From Aliarcobacter lanthieri (GTDB lineage Bacteria; Campylobacterota; Campylobacteria; Campylobacterales; Arcobacteraceae): a stretch of 64,000 bases of DNA. The stretch covers positions 434,001 to 498,000 of the forward strand of contig NZ_CP053839.1 of assembly GCF_013201625.1 (NCBI RefSeq). The letters are read 5' to 3'. The notes under the pieces are model-generated. The model was not told the DNA's origin. It saw only the letters and a program-made list of their open reading frames with translations, and ran no database searches. Shown here one piece after another: positions 18,677 through 28,164 of the stretch (the stretch's first letter is position 1; each line of letters begins with the position of its first letter). Both the position numbers and the translations under genes were made by a program.

Positions 18677-18853
18677 ATGAAAGAAATAAGTATTTTTAAA
18701 GTTTTAGTACCTATAATTTTATTAATATTAATTTTAATTGGAGTTCTTTTATATAATATTCTTAAAACTCCAGAAGAAGCTACAATACAACAAATTAAAG
18801 AGCCATCTTCTATTAAAGATAGAAGAGATGCTCTAAAAGATGCTTTTAAATAA
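18677..18853 (+). CDS. Small single-span membrane protein after secF
   Basis: A 58-residue ORF: MKEISIFK, then a strongly hydrophobic helix (about 9-27) rich in Ile and Leu, then a short charged tail with KEPSSIKDRRDALKDAFK. It starts four bases after the secF stop and so looks like the fourth gene of yajC-secD-secF. I do not recognise a family. The 3' end overlaps the end of the convergent membrane-protein gene by eight bases. Coding status is supported by its position and its membrane-helix/charged-tail organisation, not by homology. Confidence 0.6.
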   Translation: MKEISIFKVLVPIILLILILIGVLLYNILKTPEEATIQQIKEPSSIKDRRDALKDAFK

Positions 18854-19262
18854 TAGAATCTTTTTTTAAAAGTAAAAATATAAAGTATGCACCTATTAAA
18901 TTTATAGGTGCATATACATACTGATATAACCAACTATCTACAAAAAGATACATAAAAAAGTTTAGTAATAATATAAAAATTAAAAATATTAGTGAATAAT
19001 TTATAAAATCTTTTTTTATAAAAAGTTTTATAATATTAAGCTTTATTAAAACAATAATTAAAAAGAAAATATTAATTAATAAAGAAATGAGAGATAAATT
19101 AAAATCTTTTGAGATAATTAAATTATAAACTTGACTAAAAATAGCAATAACTAAAATAGATATTGAACCATATTTTGCTACATTTTCAAGTTCTAAGAAT
19201 TTCTTTATGCAACATTTTTTCTTAGTAGTTTCCCAAAGAGATCTAAATCGTTTCTCTGTCAT
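18846..19262 (-). CDS. Four-helix membrane protein downstream of motB
   Basis: 138 residues; a basic, cysteine-containing N-terminus (ETTKKKCCIKKF) is followed by about four membrane helices (roughly 30-48, 56-75, 87-107 and 113-132). I do not recognise a family. It starts on the motB stop (TAATG), so it is the last gene of a motA-motB-ORF operon and is translationally coupled to motB. A flagellar-motor or membrane-assembly role is only a guess from position. It converges on the small ORF after secF and overlaps it by eight bases. Confidence 0.6.
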   Translation of the reverse strand: MTEKRFRSLWETTKKKCCIKKFLELENVAKYGSISILVIAIFSQVYNLIISKDFNLSLISLLINIFFLIIVLIKLNIIKLFIKKDFINYSLIFLIFILLLNFFMYLFVDSWLYQYVYAPINLIGAYFIFLLLKKDSII

Positions 19263-20011
19263 TACTCTTTCATTCTATTAAAAATAGCTTCTAAATTTTG
19301 ATCATCTTCACTACTAATTACATCTCCATTTGAATGTAATTCAAATAAAACAACTCTTTTATCTTTTAAAGTAGTAGTTTTATTACTTCCAAATCCACTA
19401 GAGTATAGTTTTGAAGGATCAACATTATGTCTAATTAACTCTCTAATAACATTATTAGCACGAGCTGTTGAAAGTTCAAGAGCATCTTTGTATCTTGAGC
19501 TTCTTACTTCACTTTCTTCAGCAAAACCTTTTACATTTATTTCAGTTTCAGAAGGCATAGCTTGTATTAATTCGGCTAATTTGCTTAAAAAATCATTTGC
19601 AAAAATAGAAGTTATTTCAGCTTTCCCAAATTCAAAAACTAAATGTGCTGGAACACTCATTAGTGAGCCATCAGGGAGTTCTATTAAATTTGCACCTTTA
19701 TTTTTAGCTTGTTCTAACTCATCTTTATTTTCTAATGTATGAATAATTACTTTTTTACCTTCGTCTGGTTGATCTGAAGGATTATCTGTCATTGATTTTT
19801 CTGAATTATCTTGTTCTTTTAATGTATCTGCTGCAGAAAAGTTATATATTTTTACAAACTCTTCTTTTAATGCTTGTTGTTTTTCTAAATTAACTGAAGC
19901 TAAAGCATATAAAGCAATAAATAGTGCTAGCAAAAGACTTAAAAAGTCTGCATAAGGAACTGCCCATCGTTCTCCAGCTGGACATTCACATTTACTCTTT
20001 TTTTTAGCCAT
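19262..20011 (-). CDS. motB: Flagellar motor stator protein MotB
   Basis: Stator component that anchors the MotA/MotB proton channel to peptidoglycan. 249 residues. The N-terminus has ECPAGERWAVPYADFLSLLLALFIALYALA, with the proton-binding aspartate in YADFLSLL. It is followed by a plug/linker and a C-terminal OmpA-like peptidoglycan-binding domain (ELSTARANNVIRELI, SGFGSNKT). Second gene after motA. Together with the chemoreceptor and cheW in the window it indicates a motile organism. Confidence 0.95.
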   Translation of the reverse strand: MAKKKSKCECPAGERWAVPYADFLSLLLALFIALYALASVNLEKQQALKEEFVKIYNFSAADTLKEQDNSEKSMTDNPSDQPDEGKKVIIHTLENKDELEQAKNKGANLIELPDGSLMSVPAHLVFEFGKAEITSIFANDFLSKLAELIQAMPSETEINVKGFAEESEVRSSRYKDALELSTARANNVIRELIRHNVDPSKLYSSGFGSNKTTTLKDKRVVLFELHSNGDVISSEDDQNLEAIFNRMKE

Positions 20012-20024
20012 TTAAAATTTTCCT

Positions 20025-20777
20025 TTATAATGGCATTGGAGTAATCATTTTAGTTAGCCTTAATTTAAGCTCACCAGGTGCATCACCTCTTGCCATACCT
20101 TTACATGCTGCTAAAATTAATTGTTGTTCTTTTACAACAAGATGACCTTTTGCTTTTAATTTCGCTCCCCAAGGACCTAAGAAAATATATGATCCTGCAA
20201 TTCCCATAACTGTAGCTGTAAATGCCCCTGCAATACCTGCTGCCATTGCTGCTGGATTATCAAGTTGTTGTAATGCTAGGATTAGTCCAAAAACAGCTCC
20301 TACAAGACCAATAGTAGGTGCAGTTTCTCCTGCATGTAACCAAAAATGTGCGGCACCATGGTAATAATGTTCAGTTTCTTCAATAACTGGATCTAATTGT
20401 TCTTCAATTTGTTCTTCTTTTGAACCATCTATAACCATACTTAATGCTTCTTTCAAAAAAGCATGCTCTATATTTTGAACATCTTTTTCTAATGCTAAAA
20501 CACCTTGTTTCTTAACAGTTATTGCATACTCAACAAGTTCATCAATTCTAGATTCATAATTTATTGGAGATTTTTTAAATATTGTTTTAAACTCTTTAAA
20601 AGCTGCTTTAACAAAGTGAGATTCAGTAGCTGTTACAGATGCTAAAATTGCAGTTGGAATAACAATAATAAATGATGAAATATGTAAAACTCCTGCAGGG
20701 TTACCTCCCTCTAAAATAACTCCTACAGAAATAGAGGTTAAAGATCCTATCAGTCCTATTAATACAGATAAATCCAT
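20025..20777 (-). CDS. motA: Flagellar motor stator protein MotA
   Basis: Proton-channel stator subunit that turns the flagellar rotor. 250 residues with four membrane helices. The N-terminus has GVILEGGNP, the central cytoplasmic loop carries the charged segment ESRIDELVEYA, and helices 3-4 contain TAPTIGLVGAVFGLILAL and GIAGAFTATVMGIAGSYIFLG. A GGAAT site precedes the ATG and a TATAAA lies further upstream. It diverges from the DUF6394-like gene. This block sits between secF and leuS, genes that I recall as adjacent in C. jejuni. Confidence 0.95.
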   Translation of the reverse strand: MDLSVLIGLIGSLTSISVGVILEGGNPAGVLHISSFIIVIPTAILASVTATESHFVKAAFKEFKTIFKKSPINYESRIDELVEYAITVKKQGVLALEKDVQNIEHAFLKEALSMVIDGSKEEQIEEQLDPVIEETEHYYHGAAHFWLHAGETAPTIGLVGAVFGLILALQQLDNPAAMAAGIAGAFTATVMGIAGSYIFLGPWGAKLKAKGHLVVKEQQLILAACKGMARGDAPGELKLRLTKMITPMPL

Positions 20778-20836
20778 TTGTATTCCTAAAATAAAATTAT
20801 TTTTATAATATCAAAAAAAAATTAAAAATATGCTGT

Positions 20837-20880
20837 AAAACCTTACGAAATAGATAAACTTAACTATTAAAATAGGTTTT
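20837..20880 (+). other. Nested inverted repeat in the motA/DUF6394 divergent spacer
   Basis: AAAACCT (20837-20843) pairs with AGGTTTT (20874-20880), and inside it AATAG (20849-20853) pairs with CTATT (20864-20868). A run of T follows. It could be a small hairpin RNA end, an operator or chance; it lies just upstream of the promoter at 20888. Confidence 0.25.
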
Positions 20881-20887
20881 TTATCAA

Positions 20888-20899
20888 TTTTTGGATAAT
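20888..20899 (+). promoter_or_regulatory. -10 region for the DUF6394-leuS operon
   Basis: TTTTTGGATAAT with GATAAT at 20894-20899, 35 bases before the ATG. It resembles the TTTAGATAAAAT promoters found elsewhere in this window. AAAGGA (20924-20929) is the ribosome binding site. Confidence 0.4.
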
Positions 20900-20934
20900 A
20901 TGCCACCTTAATTCAAACAATTTAAAGGAAAAAA

Positions 20935-21279
20935 ATGGATTGGGGTAAGGTAACCTATATTTTCTTAACTTTGATGTCATTAACTACAACAGTAGGTTTT
21001 CTATATGAAGCAACGGCGATAGCTTTATTTATTGCAGCTGCAGTTAATATTATTTCTACAATTTTAAAAATTGGTGTAAAAAATCTTTTAGCAGCTGAAC
21101 TCTTAGCTAGTTCTTTAGTTGCAGATTTACATTTAATACCAGCATTTTTAGTAATGGTTACTACTGGAAATATGAAGCTAGTATTTGCTTTGGCACTAGG
21201 TGCAGTGATTGCAAATATTGTTTCTATGGCACTATCTTTAATTGAGAGTGCAAAAAGTCAAGATAAGGATGATTATTAA
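20935..21279 (+). CDS. Small membrane protein, DUF6394-like
   Basis: 114 residues with about four membrane helices: [23 protein letters not shown], an Ala-rich second helix, a segment with [23 protein letters not shown], and a last helix ending before the polar tail [10 protein letters not shown]. It resembles the small Campylobacterota membrane family that I recall being labelled DUF6394; that name is from memory and less certain than the gene itself. The function is unknown. It overlaps leuS by one base (TAATG), so expression is coupled to leucyl-tRNA synthetase. Confidence 0.7.
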   Translation: MDWGKVTYIFLTLMSLTTTVGFLYEATAIALFIAAAVNIISTILKIGVKNLLAAELLASSLVADLHLIPAFLVMVTTGNMKLVFALALGAVIANIVSMALSLIESAKSQDKDDY

Positions 21280-23744
21280 TGGAGTATATTTCAAAAAATA
21301 TTGAGAGTAAGTGGCAAAAATTTTGGCAAGAAAATAACTCTTTTGAACCAAGTGAAGATTTAACAAAAGACAAAAAATATATTTTAAGTATGTTTCCATA
21401 TCCTAGCGGAAGAATACATATGGGACATGTTAGAAATTACTGTATAGGTGATGCTTTTGCTAGGCATTTTAGAAAAAATGGTTTTAATGTACTTCATCCT
21501 ATTGGATGGGATAGTTTTGGTATGCCTGCTGAAAATGCTGCAATAAAAAATAAACTTCATCCAAAAAAATGGACTTACGAAAATATTGATTATATGAGAG
21601 ACGAGTTAAAATCTTTAGGTTTATCTTTTAGTAAAAATCAAGAATTTGCAACTAGTGATGAACTTTATACAAAATTTGAACAAGAATTTATTATCAAAAT
21701 GTTTGAAAAAGACTTACTTTATAGAAAGTCAACTATTGTTAATTGGTGTGAAGATTGTCATACTGTTTTAGCTAATGAACAAGTTGAAGACGGTTGCTGT
21801 TGGCGATGTGATAATCAAGTTGAACAAAAAGAGATGCCAGGTTACTATATTGCTATTACAAAATATGCACAGCAATTACTTGATGATTTAAAACTTTTAG
21901 AAGAAAATTGGCCATCACAAGTTTTAACTATGCAAGAAAATTGGATAGGAAGAAGTGAAGGTTTAGAATTTAAATTTGAGTTAACGAAAGAGTCAAGATC
22001 AAAAATAGAAAGAGCATTTACAAAATATTTTGTGTTTACTACAAGACCAGATACTATTTATGGAGTTACATACTCTGCTCTTGCCCCTGAACATCCAATT
22101 GTAAAATATATAGTTGAAAATAATTTATTGCCAGAGAAAAAAATTAAAGCTATAAAAGCTATGCAAAAGATTCAAGAAAGAGATAGAGCAATTTTAGAAA
22201 AAGAGGGAATTGATTTAGAAATAGAAGCAGTTCATCCATTAACTGGACAAACAATACCAATTTGGGTAGCAAATTTTGTATTAAGTTCTTATGGAGAAGG
22301 TGCAGTTATGGCAGTTCCTGCTCATGATCAAAGAGATTTTGAGTTTGCAAAAAAATATAATTTACCAATAAAACAAGTAATTATAGGTAAAGATGGACTT
22401 ATTGAAAAACAAACAGAGGCTTTCGTTGATGAAGGAATATTAACTGATAGTGAAAGTTTTTCTGGGCTATCAAATATTGATGCTAAACAAGCTATTGTTT
22501 ACCATTTTGAACAAAACTCTTTAGGTATAAAAAAAGTTAATTACAAATTAAGAGATTGGGGAGTTTCAAGACAAAGATATTGGGGTGCTCCAATACCATT
22601 TGTACATTGTCCAAAATGTGGTTTAGTTCCTGAAAAAATAGAAAATCTTCCTATTGCATTACCAGAAGATGTAGAGATTACAGGAGAAGGAAATCCACTT
22701 GATAAACATCCAACATGGAAGCATTGTTCTTGTCCAAACTGTGGTGAGAAAGCTATAAGAGAGACTGATACTTTAGATACTTTTGTGCAATCTTCTTGGT
22801 ATTTTTTAAGATATGTTACAAACTATAAGAAATGGCAGAAAGAAGGAATTTCAAAAGAAGATAGTAATTATTGGATGGATGTTGACCAATATATTGGTGG
22901 AATAGAACATGCAATTTTACACCTTTTATATGCAAGATTTTTTACAAAAGTTTTAAAAGATTTAGGATATACAAATTCTACTGAGCCATTTAAAAGACTT
23001 TTAACTCAAGGGATGGTTTTAAAAGATGGGGCAAAAATGTCTAAATCAAAAGGAAATGTTGTAGATCCTGATTTGTTAATTGAAAAATATGGAGCTGATA
23101 CAGCAAGATTGTTTATATTATTTGCAGCACCACCAACAAAAGAGTTAGAATGGAATGATAGTGCAGTTGAAGGTGCATATAAATTTATAAAAAGATTTTA
23201 TGAAAGAGCAAATAATATAACAAAAACTGGAGTTGAAGGTATATTTAAAATTGATCATTCAACTTTGAATAAAGAAGAAAAAGAAGCTAGAAAAAAAGTT
23301 TATGATGCTTTAATAAAATCAAATGAAGTTTTAAATAAAACGTATGCTTTTAATACTTTAATAGCTTCTTGTATGGAAGCTTTAAATGCTCTTCAAACAC
23401 AAAAAAATGAATTAGTATGGGCAGAGGCTTACTATATTTTAACAAATATTTTAGAACCAGTTATCCCTCATACTTGTTGGGAAATATCAAATAAACATTT
23501 TGCACTTAAAAATTTTGAAAAAAGTTTAGAAGTAAAAAAAGAAGTATTTGAAAAAGATAGTATAGTTTTAGCAGTAACTGTAAATGGAAAGAAAAGATGT
23601 GAAATAGAAGTAAGCCCAACTGCTGAAAAAGAAGAGATACTAATTCTAGCAAAGAAAAATGCTTCTAAATGGATAGGAGAAGCTCAAATTTTAAAAGAAA
23701 TTGTAGTTCCTAATAAATTAGTAAATATAGTAATCAAGGCTTAG
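21279..23744 (+). CDS. leuS: Leucyl-tRNA synthetase
   Basis: Class I synthetase charging tRNA(Leu). 821 residues, full length for the bacterial type. HIGH motif: [14 protein letters not shown] near residue 45. A Cys-containing zinc-ribbon-like segment ([13 protein letters not shown]) follows. The CP1 editing domain contains TTRPDTIYG and AVPAHDQRD. The KMSKS loop is [14 protein letters not shown] near residue 590. The C-terminal domain ends KLVNIVIKA. It lies upstream of lptE and folC, the same order as in C. jejuni (leuS, lptE-like, folC). Confidence 0.97.
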   Translation: MEYISKNIESKWQKFWQENNSFEPSEDLTKDKKYILSMFPYPSGRIHMGHVRNYCIGDAFARHFRKNGFNVLHPIGWDSFGMPAENAAIKNKLHPKKWTYENIDYMRDELKSLGLSFSKNQEFATSDELYTKFEQEFIIKMFEKDLLYRKSTIVNWCEDCHTVLANEQVEDGCCWRCDNQVEQKEMPGYYIAITKYAQQLLDDLKLLEENWPSQVLTMQENWIGRSEGLEFKFELTKESRSKIERAFTKYFVFTTRPDTIYGVTYSALAPEHPIVKYIVENNLLPEKKIKAIKAMQKIQERDRAILEKEGIDLEIEAVHPLTGQTIPIWVANFVLSSYGEGAVMAVPAHDQRDFEFAKKYNLPIKQVIIGKDGLIEKQTEAFVDEGILTDSESFSGLSNIDAKQAIVYHFEQNSLGIKKVNYKLRDWGVSRQRYWGAPIPFVHCPKCGLVPEKIENLPIALPEDVEITGEGNPLDKHPTWKHCSCPNCGEKAIRETDTLDTFVQSSWYFLRYVTNYKKWQKEGISKEDSNYWMDVDQYIGGIEHAILHLLYARFFTKVLKDLGYTNSTEPFKRLLTQGMVLKDGAKMSKSKGNVVDPDLLIEKYGADTARLFILFAAPPTKELEWNDSAVEGAYKFIKRFYERANNITKTGVEGIFKIDHSTLNKEEKEARKKVYDALIKSNEVLNKTYAFNTLIASCMEALNALQTQKNELVWAEAYYILTNILEPVIPHTCWEISNKHFALKNFEKSLEVKKEVFEKDSIVLAVTVNGKKRCEIEVSPTAEKEEILILAKKNASKWIGEAQILKEIVVPNKLVNIVIKA

Positions 23745-23745
23745 T

Positions 23746-24261
23746 ATGAAAATTTTAAAAGTATCCATCTTTACTATTTTGATATCAGTTTTTCTTATAT
23801 CTTGTGGATATAGACCATCAACTTATTATGCAAAACAAGAGTTAGGAAAAGATATTTTTGTAAGATTAGATGTTAGTTTATCAGATCCTAGAAACTCAGT
23901 TTTAGTTAAAGATTCTGTTACAAAAATTTTAGTACAAAAAGTTGGTTCAAATTTAGTAAATAGTGATATTGAAGCTGATATTATAATGGATTTAAGAATA
24001 AATTCTGTTAGTTTTTCAACTTTACAATATGATGCAGATGGATACAATAAATTGTATAAAGCAAGAGTTGTAATAGGAGTAAAATATTTAAATAAAGCAA
24101 CACAAAAAGTAAAATCTTTTACTGTTGATGGAGAGTATGACTTTGCAGTTGATAAAGGTGCGACTATAAATGACTCTCATAGATATGAAGCTATTACAAA
24201 AGCTAGTGATCAAGCTGTAACTGAAATTTTATCAAGAATTGCAGTTGCTTCTTTTCAATAA
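23746..24261 (+). CDS. lptE: LptE-like LPS-assembly lipoprotein
   Basis: 171-residue outer-membrane lipoprotein. The N-terminal signal ends in a lipobox, FLISCGYRPS, with the acylated cysteine at about residue 21. The family partners LptD in placing lipopolysaccharide in the outer leaflet. Sequence similarity within LptE is low, so the call rests on length, lipobox, the GYRPS start of the mature protein and its position between leuS and folC, where Campylobacter has an LptE-like gene. It starts one base after the leuS stop. Confidence 0.75.
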   Translation: MKILKVSIFTILISVFLISCGYRPSTYYAKQELGKDIFVRLDVSLSDPRNSVLVKDSVTKILVQKVGSNLVNSDIEADIIMDLRINSVSFSTLQYDADGYNKLYKARVVIGVKYLNKATQKVKSFTVDGEYDFAVDKGATINDSHRYEAITKASDQAVTEILSRIAVASFQ

Positions 24262-24267
24262 ATAAGT

Positions 24268-25431
24268 ATGAATATAAAAAGCTTAAATTTAGAAGAGTTT
24301 TTGAAATATAAAACTATGTATTATGACAAAATTGATTTTAGTTTTGTCATAAAAGCTTGGAAAATATTAGAAACTAAAATCAAACTTCCTTTTGTTATTC
24401 ATATTGTTGGAACAAATGGTAAAGGTAGTACAGGAAGATTTTTATCCCATTATCTACATAAACAAAATTATAAAACTTTACATTATAGTTCTCCTCATAT
24501 TTTAAAATTCAATGAAAGAATTTGGATAAATGGATATGATATTAGTGATGAAGAACTTGAATATGCACATAAATTTTTACAAAATCTTTATGAAATAAAG
24601 CTTTTAGAAAAACTTACATATTTTGAATATACTACATTATTGGCATTATATTTATCTAATAATTTTGACTATTTAGTTTTAGAAGCAGGACTTGGTGGAG
24701 AGTTTGATGCTACAAATGTAGTTAAAAACAATCTATCTCTTATTACAACTATTGGTCTTGATCATATATCATTTCTTGGAGATAGTATAGAAAAAATAGC
24801 TACTACAAAAATGCGTTCAGTTGATCAAAAAATGATTATAGGTTATCAGGTTTTTGATGAAGTTTATGAAACTGCACTAAATGTTAAAAAGCAGATTTTA
24901 AAAGAAAGAAATACAGATATAAAAATTTCAAAAGTATTAGATTTTGAAAAATATTCATTAAATCCTAAATTTGCTACATATTTAAAAAGAAATTTGCATT
25001 TAGTTATAGCTTGTTTAGAAGAACTAAAAATACCACTTGATTTAAAACTTTTTGATGATACTCCACTTTTTGGACGATGTCAAAGGATAGAAAAAAATAT
25101 TATAATAGATGTTGGACATAATCCCCTTGCTGCTATGGTTTTAGTTGAAGAGTTTAAAGATGAAAAAGTGAATCTGATATATAATTCTTATGCAGATAAA
25201 GATTATAAAGAGGTTTTAACTATTTTAAAACCTATTATAAAAACATTATTTATTATAGATTTGGATGATAAGAGAATTATACAAAAAGATAAACTTTTGA
25301 AAGTTCTTGATGAATTAAAAATAAAACAAAATTCTAATTGTGATTTAAAAGATGATGAAGAATATCTAGTATTTGGTTCTTTTTTAGTTGTTGAAAAATT
25401 TTTAAAGAATTTTTATGATGAAAAATCTTGA
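24268..25431 (+). CDS. folC: Bifunctional folylpolyglutamate/dihydrofolate synthase
   Basis: Mur-ligase-family enzyme adding glutamate to dihydropteroate or folates with ATP. 387 residues. The P-loop is IVGTNGKGSTGRF (residues 46-58), followed by YSSPHILKFNERIWING and LVLEAGLGGEFDATNVV, both diagnostic. LITTIGLDHISFLG carries the metal-binding region. The C-terminal domain has DVGHNPLAA. The last 17 bases overlap the start of the helicase gene. Shorter than E. coli FolC (422), mainly in the C-terminal domain. Confidence 0.93.
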   Translation: MNIKSLNLEEFLKYKTMYYDKIDFSFVIKAWKILETKIKLPFVIHIVGTNGKGSTGRFLSHYLHKQNYKTLHYSSPHILKFNERIWINGYDISDEELEYAHKFLQNLYEIKLLEKLTYFEYTTLLALYLSNNFDYLVLEAGLGGEFDATNVVKNNLSLITTIGLDHISFLGDSIEKIATTKMRSVDQKMIIGYQVFDEVYETALNVKKQILKERNTDIKISKVLDFEKYSLNPKFATYLKRNLHLVIACLEELKIPLDLKLFDDTPLFGRCQRIEKNIIIDVGHNPLAAMVLVEEFKDEKVNLIYNSYADKDYKEVLTILKPIIKTLFIIDLDDKRIIQKDKLLKVLDELKIKQNSNCDLKDDEEYLVFGSFLVVEKFLKNFYDEKS

Positions 25432-27535
25432 ACAAAGATTAGAAAACTTATACCTACAAAAATCAGAAATTGAAAATGAGATTTTACTTTTAGAAAATCA
25501 AATAAAAGAGCAAACACTTGTTCTTAAAAAAAGATTATCAAAAGATGAAAAAATAGAGCTTTTTAAAGAGTTATTTATTTCTAGAAGTGATATCTTTGCA
25601 AGAAAATGGATTAGTCGGGATGGGAAAAAAGAAGGATTCTTTCCAGTAACTGCTACTTATCAAGGTGAAGATTATCTTCCTTTAACAAATAAAGAAGTTG
25701 AAGAACATCTAAGAGGAAATATATTTTTAGCAACATATACAATAGATAATAAAAATATGTCAAAATTTATAGTTTTTGAATTAAATAGTGAAGATATTTT
25801 TAAACTACAAAGAGTTTTAAATGAATTAAATATAAAAGCTTATTACTCTTTGAGTTCATATAATTCTTTATTTGCTTGGATATTCTTTGATGATTTGATA
25901 TCTTCAAAAGTAGCATATAATTTTGCTCTGTTTTTGCAAAAGAAAGCAAATATTAGTGCAAAACTCTATCCAAATAAAGAGTTCGCTACAAAAGAAAGTT
26001 TAGGTTTTAGTTTGGAATTACCTCTTCAACTTAAATTTAGAGATAAAAATAGAACAGTTTTTTTAGATATTAGTACAAATAAAATTTTTGAAGACCAATG
26101 GTATATTCTATCAAATATAAAAAAAGTTTCAAAGAATATTGTTTATAATTTTGCAGATACTCCAAATATAAAAAGTATAGAAAAAGATTTAAAAAACATA
26201 GAATTACCTTTGAATAATATTGAAATAATAATTGATAATACGATTAAAATTCCTACTTTTAATTTATCAAAATCATTAATTTCAAAATTAAAATCTTTTG
26301 CAACTTTTGAAAATCCACAAATAAAACTTCTTTTGTCTTTAAGGAAACCTTTATATAACACTCCAAAATATATAAAAAGTTTTGATGAAGATGAAAAATA
26401 TTTATATCTTCCAAGAGGACTAAAAGATAAAATTTTTGATTTTTTTAACTCTTTTGGAGTGAAATTTACTATAAAAGATGAAAGAGTTTTTGAAAAAATA
26501 ACTACAAAAGAAGTACTTTTTAATCTTCGTCCAGAGCAAGAAGAAGCTATAAAGGAGATAAAAAGAAAAGATTATTCTATTTGTGTTGCTCCACCAGGTT
26601 TTGGAAAGACTTTAATAGGTGCAAAAATTTTTGAAGAAAGAAGTTGTAAAACTTTGATTATTGTAAATAAAAATATGCTACTTGATCAGTGGATTAGTCG
26701 TTTTGTAGAGTATTTTGGATATACAAAAAAAGATATTGGGTATTTAGGGAAGGGGCAAAATAAGTTAAATGGTTCTTTAGATATTGCAACTATGCAAAGT
26801 TTGAATAATACACCAGAGATTATAAAAAATTACTCATTTGTTATTGTTGATGAGTGCCATCACATTCCAGCTCTTACTTTTGAACAAGTTGTAAAAAGTT
26901 TTAGTGGAAAGTTTATATTAGGTCTTAGTGCTACACCAAATAGAAAGGATGAATTAGATCCTATTTTATATCAACAATTGGGCGAAATATCTTATGAATA
27001 TAAAAAGAAAAAATCTCATACAAATAAGCTTTTAGTTGTAAGAACAGATTTTATAAGCAGTTCAGATAACTATAGTACAATAATAAATGAATTATGTTTA
27101 GATGAAGCTCGTAATAAACAAATAATTCGAGCTATAAAAGATAATTTGAATAGAAAAATATTACTTTTAACAGATAGGATAGAACATATAAATATATTAG
27201 AAAATATGTTAGTAGATGAAAATATTGACTTTGTATCCATTCATGGAAGCCAAAATAAAAAAGAACAAGTTGAAAATATGCAAAATGTAAAAAAAAGTTC
27301 TTTAATACTTGCAACTACTTCATATTTTGGAGAAGGAATAGATTTTCCTCATCTAAATACTATTTTATTTGCAACACCCATTTCATACTATGGAAGATTG
27401 ATACAGTATTTAGGAAGAATTGGTAGAGGAAATCAAGAGTGTTTAGCTATAGATTTTCTAGATAGTAAAAATGCTATGTTAAACTCAAGTTATAAAAAAA
27501 GGCTTGAAGGTTATAAACAAATGTATTATAAATAA
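25415..27535 (+). CDS. TOTE-type primase-like domain fused to an SF2 helicase
   Basis: 706 residues. A short coiled coil (1-45) precedes a region (about 45-235) that resembles the archaeo-eukaryotic primase (AEP) domain of TOTE-type conflict proteins: LFKELFISRSDIFARKW, the DYLPLTNKEVEEHL segment and AWIFFDD followed by LYPNKE. The C-terminal half (about 375-706) is an SF2 helicase: Walker A APPGFGKT, DECH box with VDECHHIPA, motif III LGLSATPNR and motif VI QYLGRIGRGNQ. The primase catalytic positions look eroded: the usual acidic D-x-D strand is IVFELN, and the usual S-x-x-x-G-x-H motif is SSYNSLFAW. The Cys knuckle usual before the LPLT motif is absent. It overlaps folC by 17 bases (ATG at 25415, another at 25418). 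A DNA-repair, replication-stress or defence role is inferred. Confidence 0.75.
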   Translation: MMKNLEQRLENLYLQKSEIENEILLLENQIKEQTLVLKKRLSKDEKIELFKELFISRSDIFARKWISRDGKKEGFFPVTATYQGEDYLPLTNKEVEEHLRGNIFLATYTIDNKNMSKFIVFELNSEDIFKLQRVLNELNIKAYYSLSSYNSLFAWIFFDDLISSKVAYNFALFLQKKANISAKLYPNKEFATKESLGFSLELPLQLKFRDKNRTVFLDISTNKIFEDQWYILSNIKKVSKNIVYNFADTPNIKSIEKDLKNIELPLNNIEIIIDNTIKIPTFNLSKSLISKLKSFATFENPQIKLLLSLRKPLYNTPKYIKSFDEDEKYLYLPRGLKDKIFDFFNSFGVKFTIKDERVFEKITTKEVLFNLRPEQEEAIKEIKRKDYSICVAPPGFGKTLIGAKIFEERSCKTLIIVNKNMLLDQWISRFVEYFGYTKKDIGYLGKGQNKLNGSLDIATMQSLNNTPEIIKNYSFVIVDECHHIPALTFEQVVKSFSGKFILGLSATPNRKDELDPILYQQLGEISYEYKKKKSHTNKLLVVRTDFISSSDNYSTIINELCLDEARNKQIIRAIKDNLNRKILLLTDRIEHINILENMLVDENIDFVSIHGSQNKKEQVENMQNVKKSSLILATTSYFGEGIDFPHLNTILFATPISYYGRLIQYLGRIGRGNQECLAIDFLDSKNAMLNSSYKKRLEGYKQMYYK

Positions 27536-27617
27536 TATAAATAGTATTTATATAATATTTTATTATAGTTTAATTTATAATTTTATACACTAATCTTAAT
27601 TTAATTAAGGAGTATAT

Positions 27618-28133
27618 ATGAAAATATTAAAAATATTTGCTTTTACTATTTTTTTAGGAAGTTCACTTTTTAGTGCAGATTTTTTAACTTATGAAGCCTT
27701 TAGTAAACAATTAAAAGAAGAAGCTAAGAAATCTGGAATGATGGCAACAACACAAGAAGTAAAAGATGCATTAAACGCAAAAGATTGGGCTGTTGTTGAT
27801 GTAAGAACAATGGAAGAATGGGCAGGAGCAGCAATCAAAGGAAGTTTTAGAGTTGGACGAGAATCACCTGAAAAAGCTTTAGAAAATATTGTATTAGATG
27901 ATGATGACAAATTTGTTAAAGATAAATTAATAGTAGTTTGCAATACAGCTTCAAGAGCAGCTATTGAAGCACAAGCTTTTAAACAAATGGGATTTACAAC
28001 TGTAAAAATTTATGAGATAAATAAATGGATAGATGAATGTAATCCTGTTGTTACAAAATATACTGCTGGTGAACATAAAGAAGGTACAAAAACAAAGTTT
28101 GGTAATTATTATGCTGAGCATTGTAAAAAATAG
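27618..28133 (+). CDS. Periplasmic rhodanese-domain protein
   Basis: 171 residues. An N-terminal signal peptide (MKILKIFAFTIFLGSSLFSA) is followed by one rhodanese domain: AVVDVRTMEEWAGAAIKGS and the active-site loop VVCNTASRAA with the sulfur-carrying cysteine, then EINKWIDECNP. Rhodaneses move sulfane sulfur or act as redox/sulfur-relay proteins; the physiological partner is unknown. An AAGGAG site precedes the ATG. It stands alone after the helicase gene and ends at a perfect bidirectional hairpin. Confidence 0.85.
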   Translation: MKILKIFAFTIFLGSSLFSADFLTYEAFSKQLKEEAKKSGMMATTQEVKDALNAKDWAVVDVRTMEEWAGAAIKGSFRVGRESPEKALENIVLDDDDKFVKDKLIVVCNTASRAAIEAQAFKQMGFTTVKIYEINKWIDECNPVVTKYTAGEHKEGTKTKFGNYYAEHCKK

Positions 28134-28136
28134 TTT

Positions 28137-28162
28137 ATTCTTTCCTAATTTTAGGAAAGAAT
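28137..28162. terminator. Bidirectional terminator between the rhodanese and GNAT genes
   Basis: A perfect palindrome, ATTCTTTCCTAA / TTAGGAAAGAAT, with a two-base centre (effective loop 4-6 bases). It lies four bases after the rhodanese stop and three bases before the opposing GNAT stop at 28165. Confidence 0.75.
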
Positions 28163-28164
28163 GA

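Noticed and set aside
27535-27553. ATATAAATA-G-TATTTATAT palindrome after the helicase gene as a terminator
   Set aside because: The stem is A/T only and has no proper loop or T tail, so it is too weak to call.
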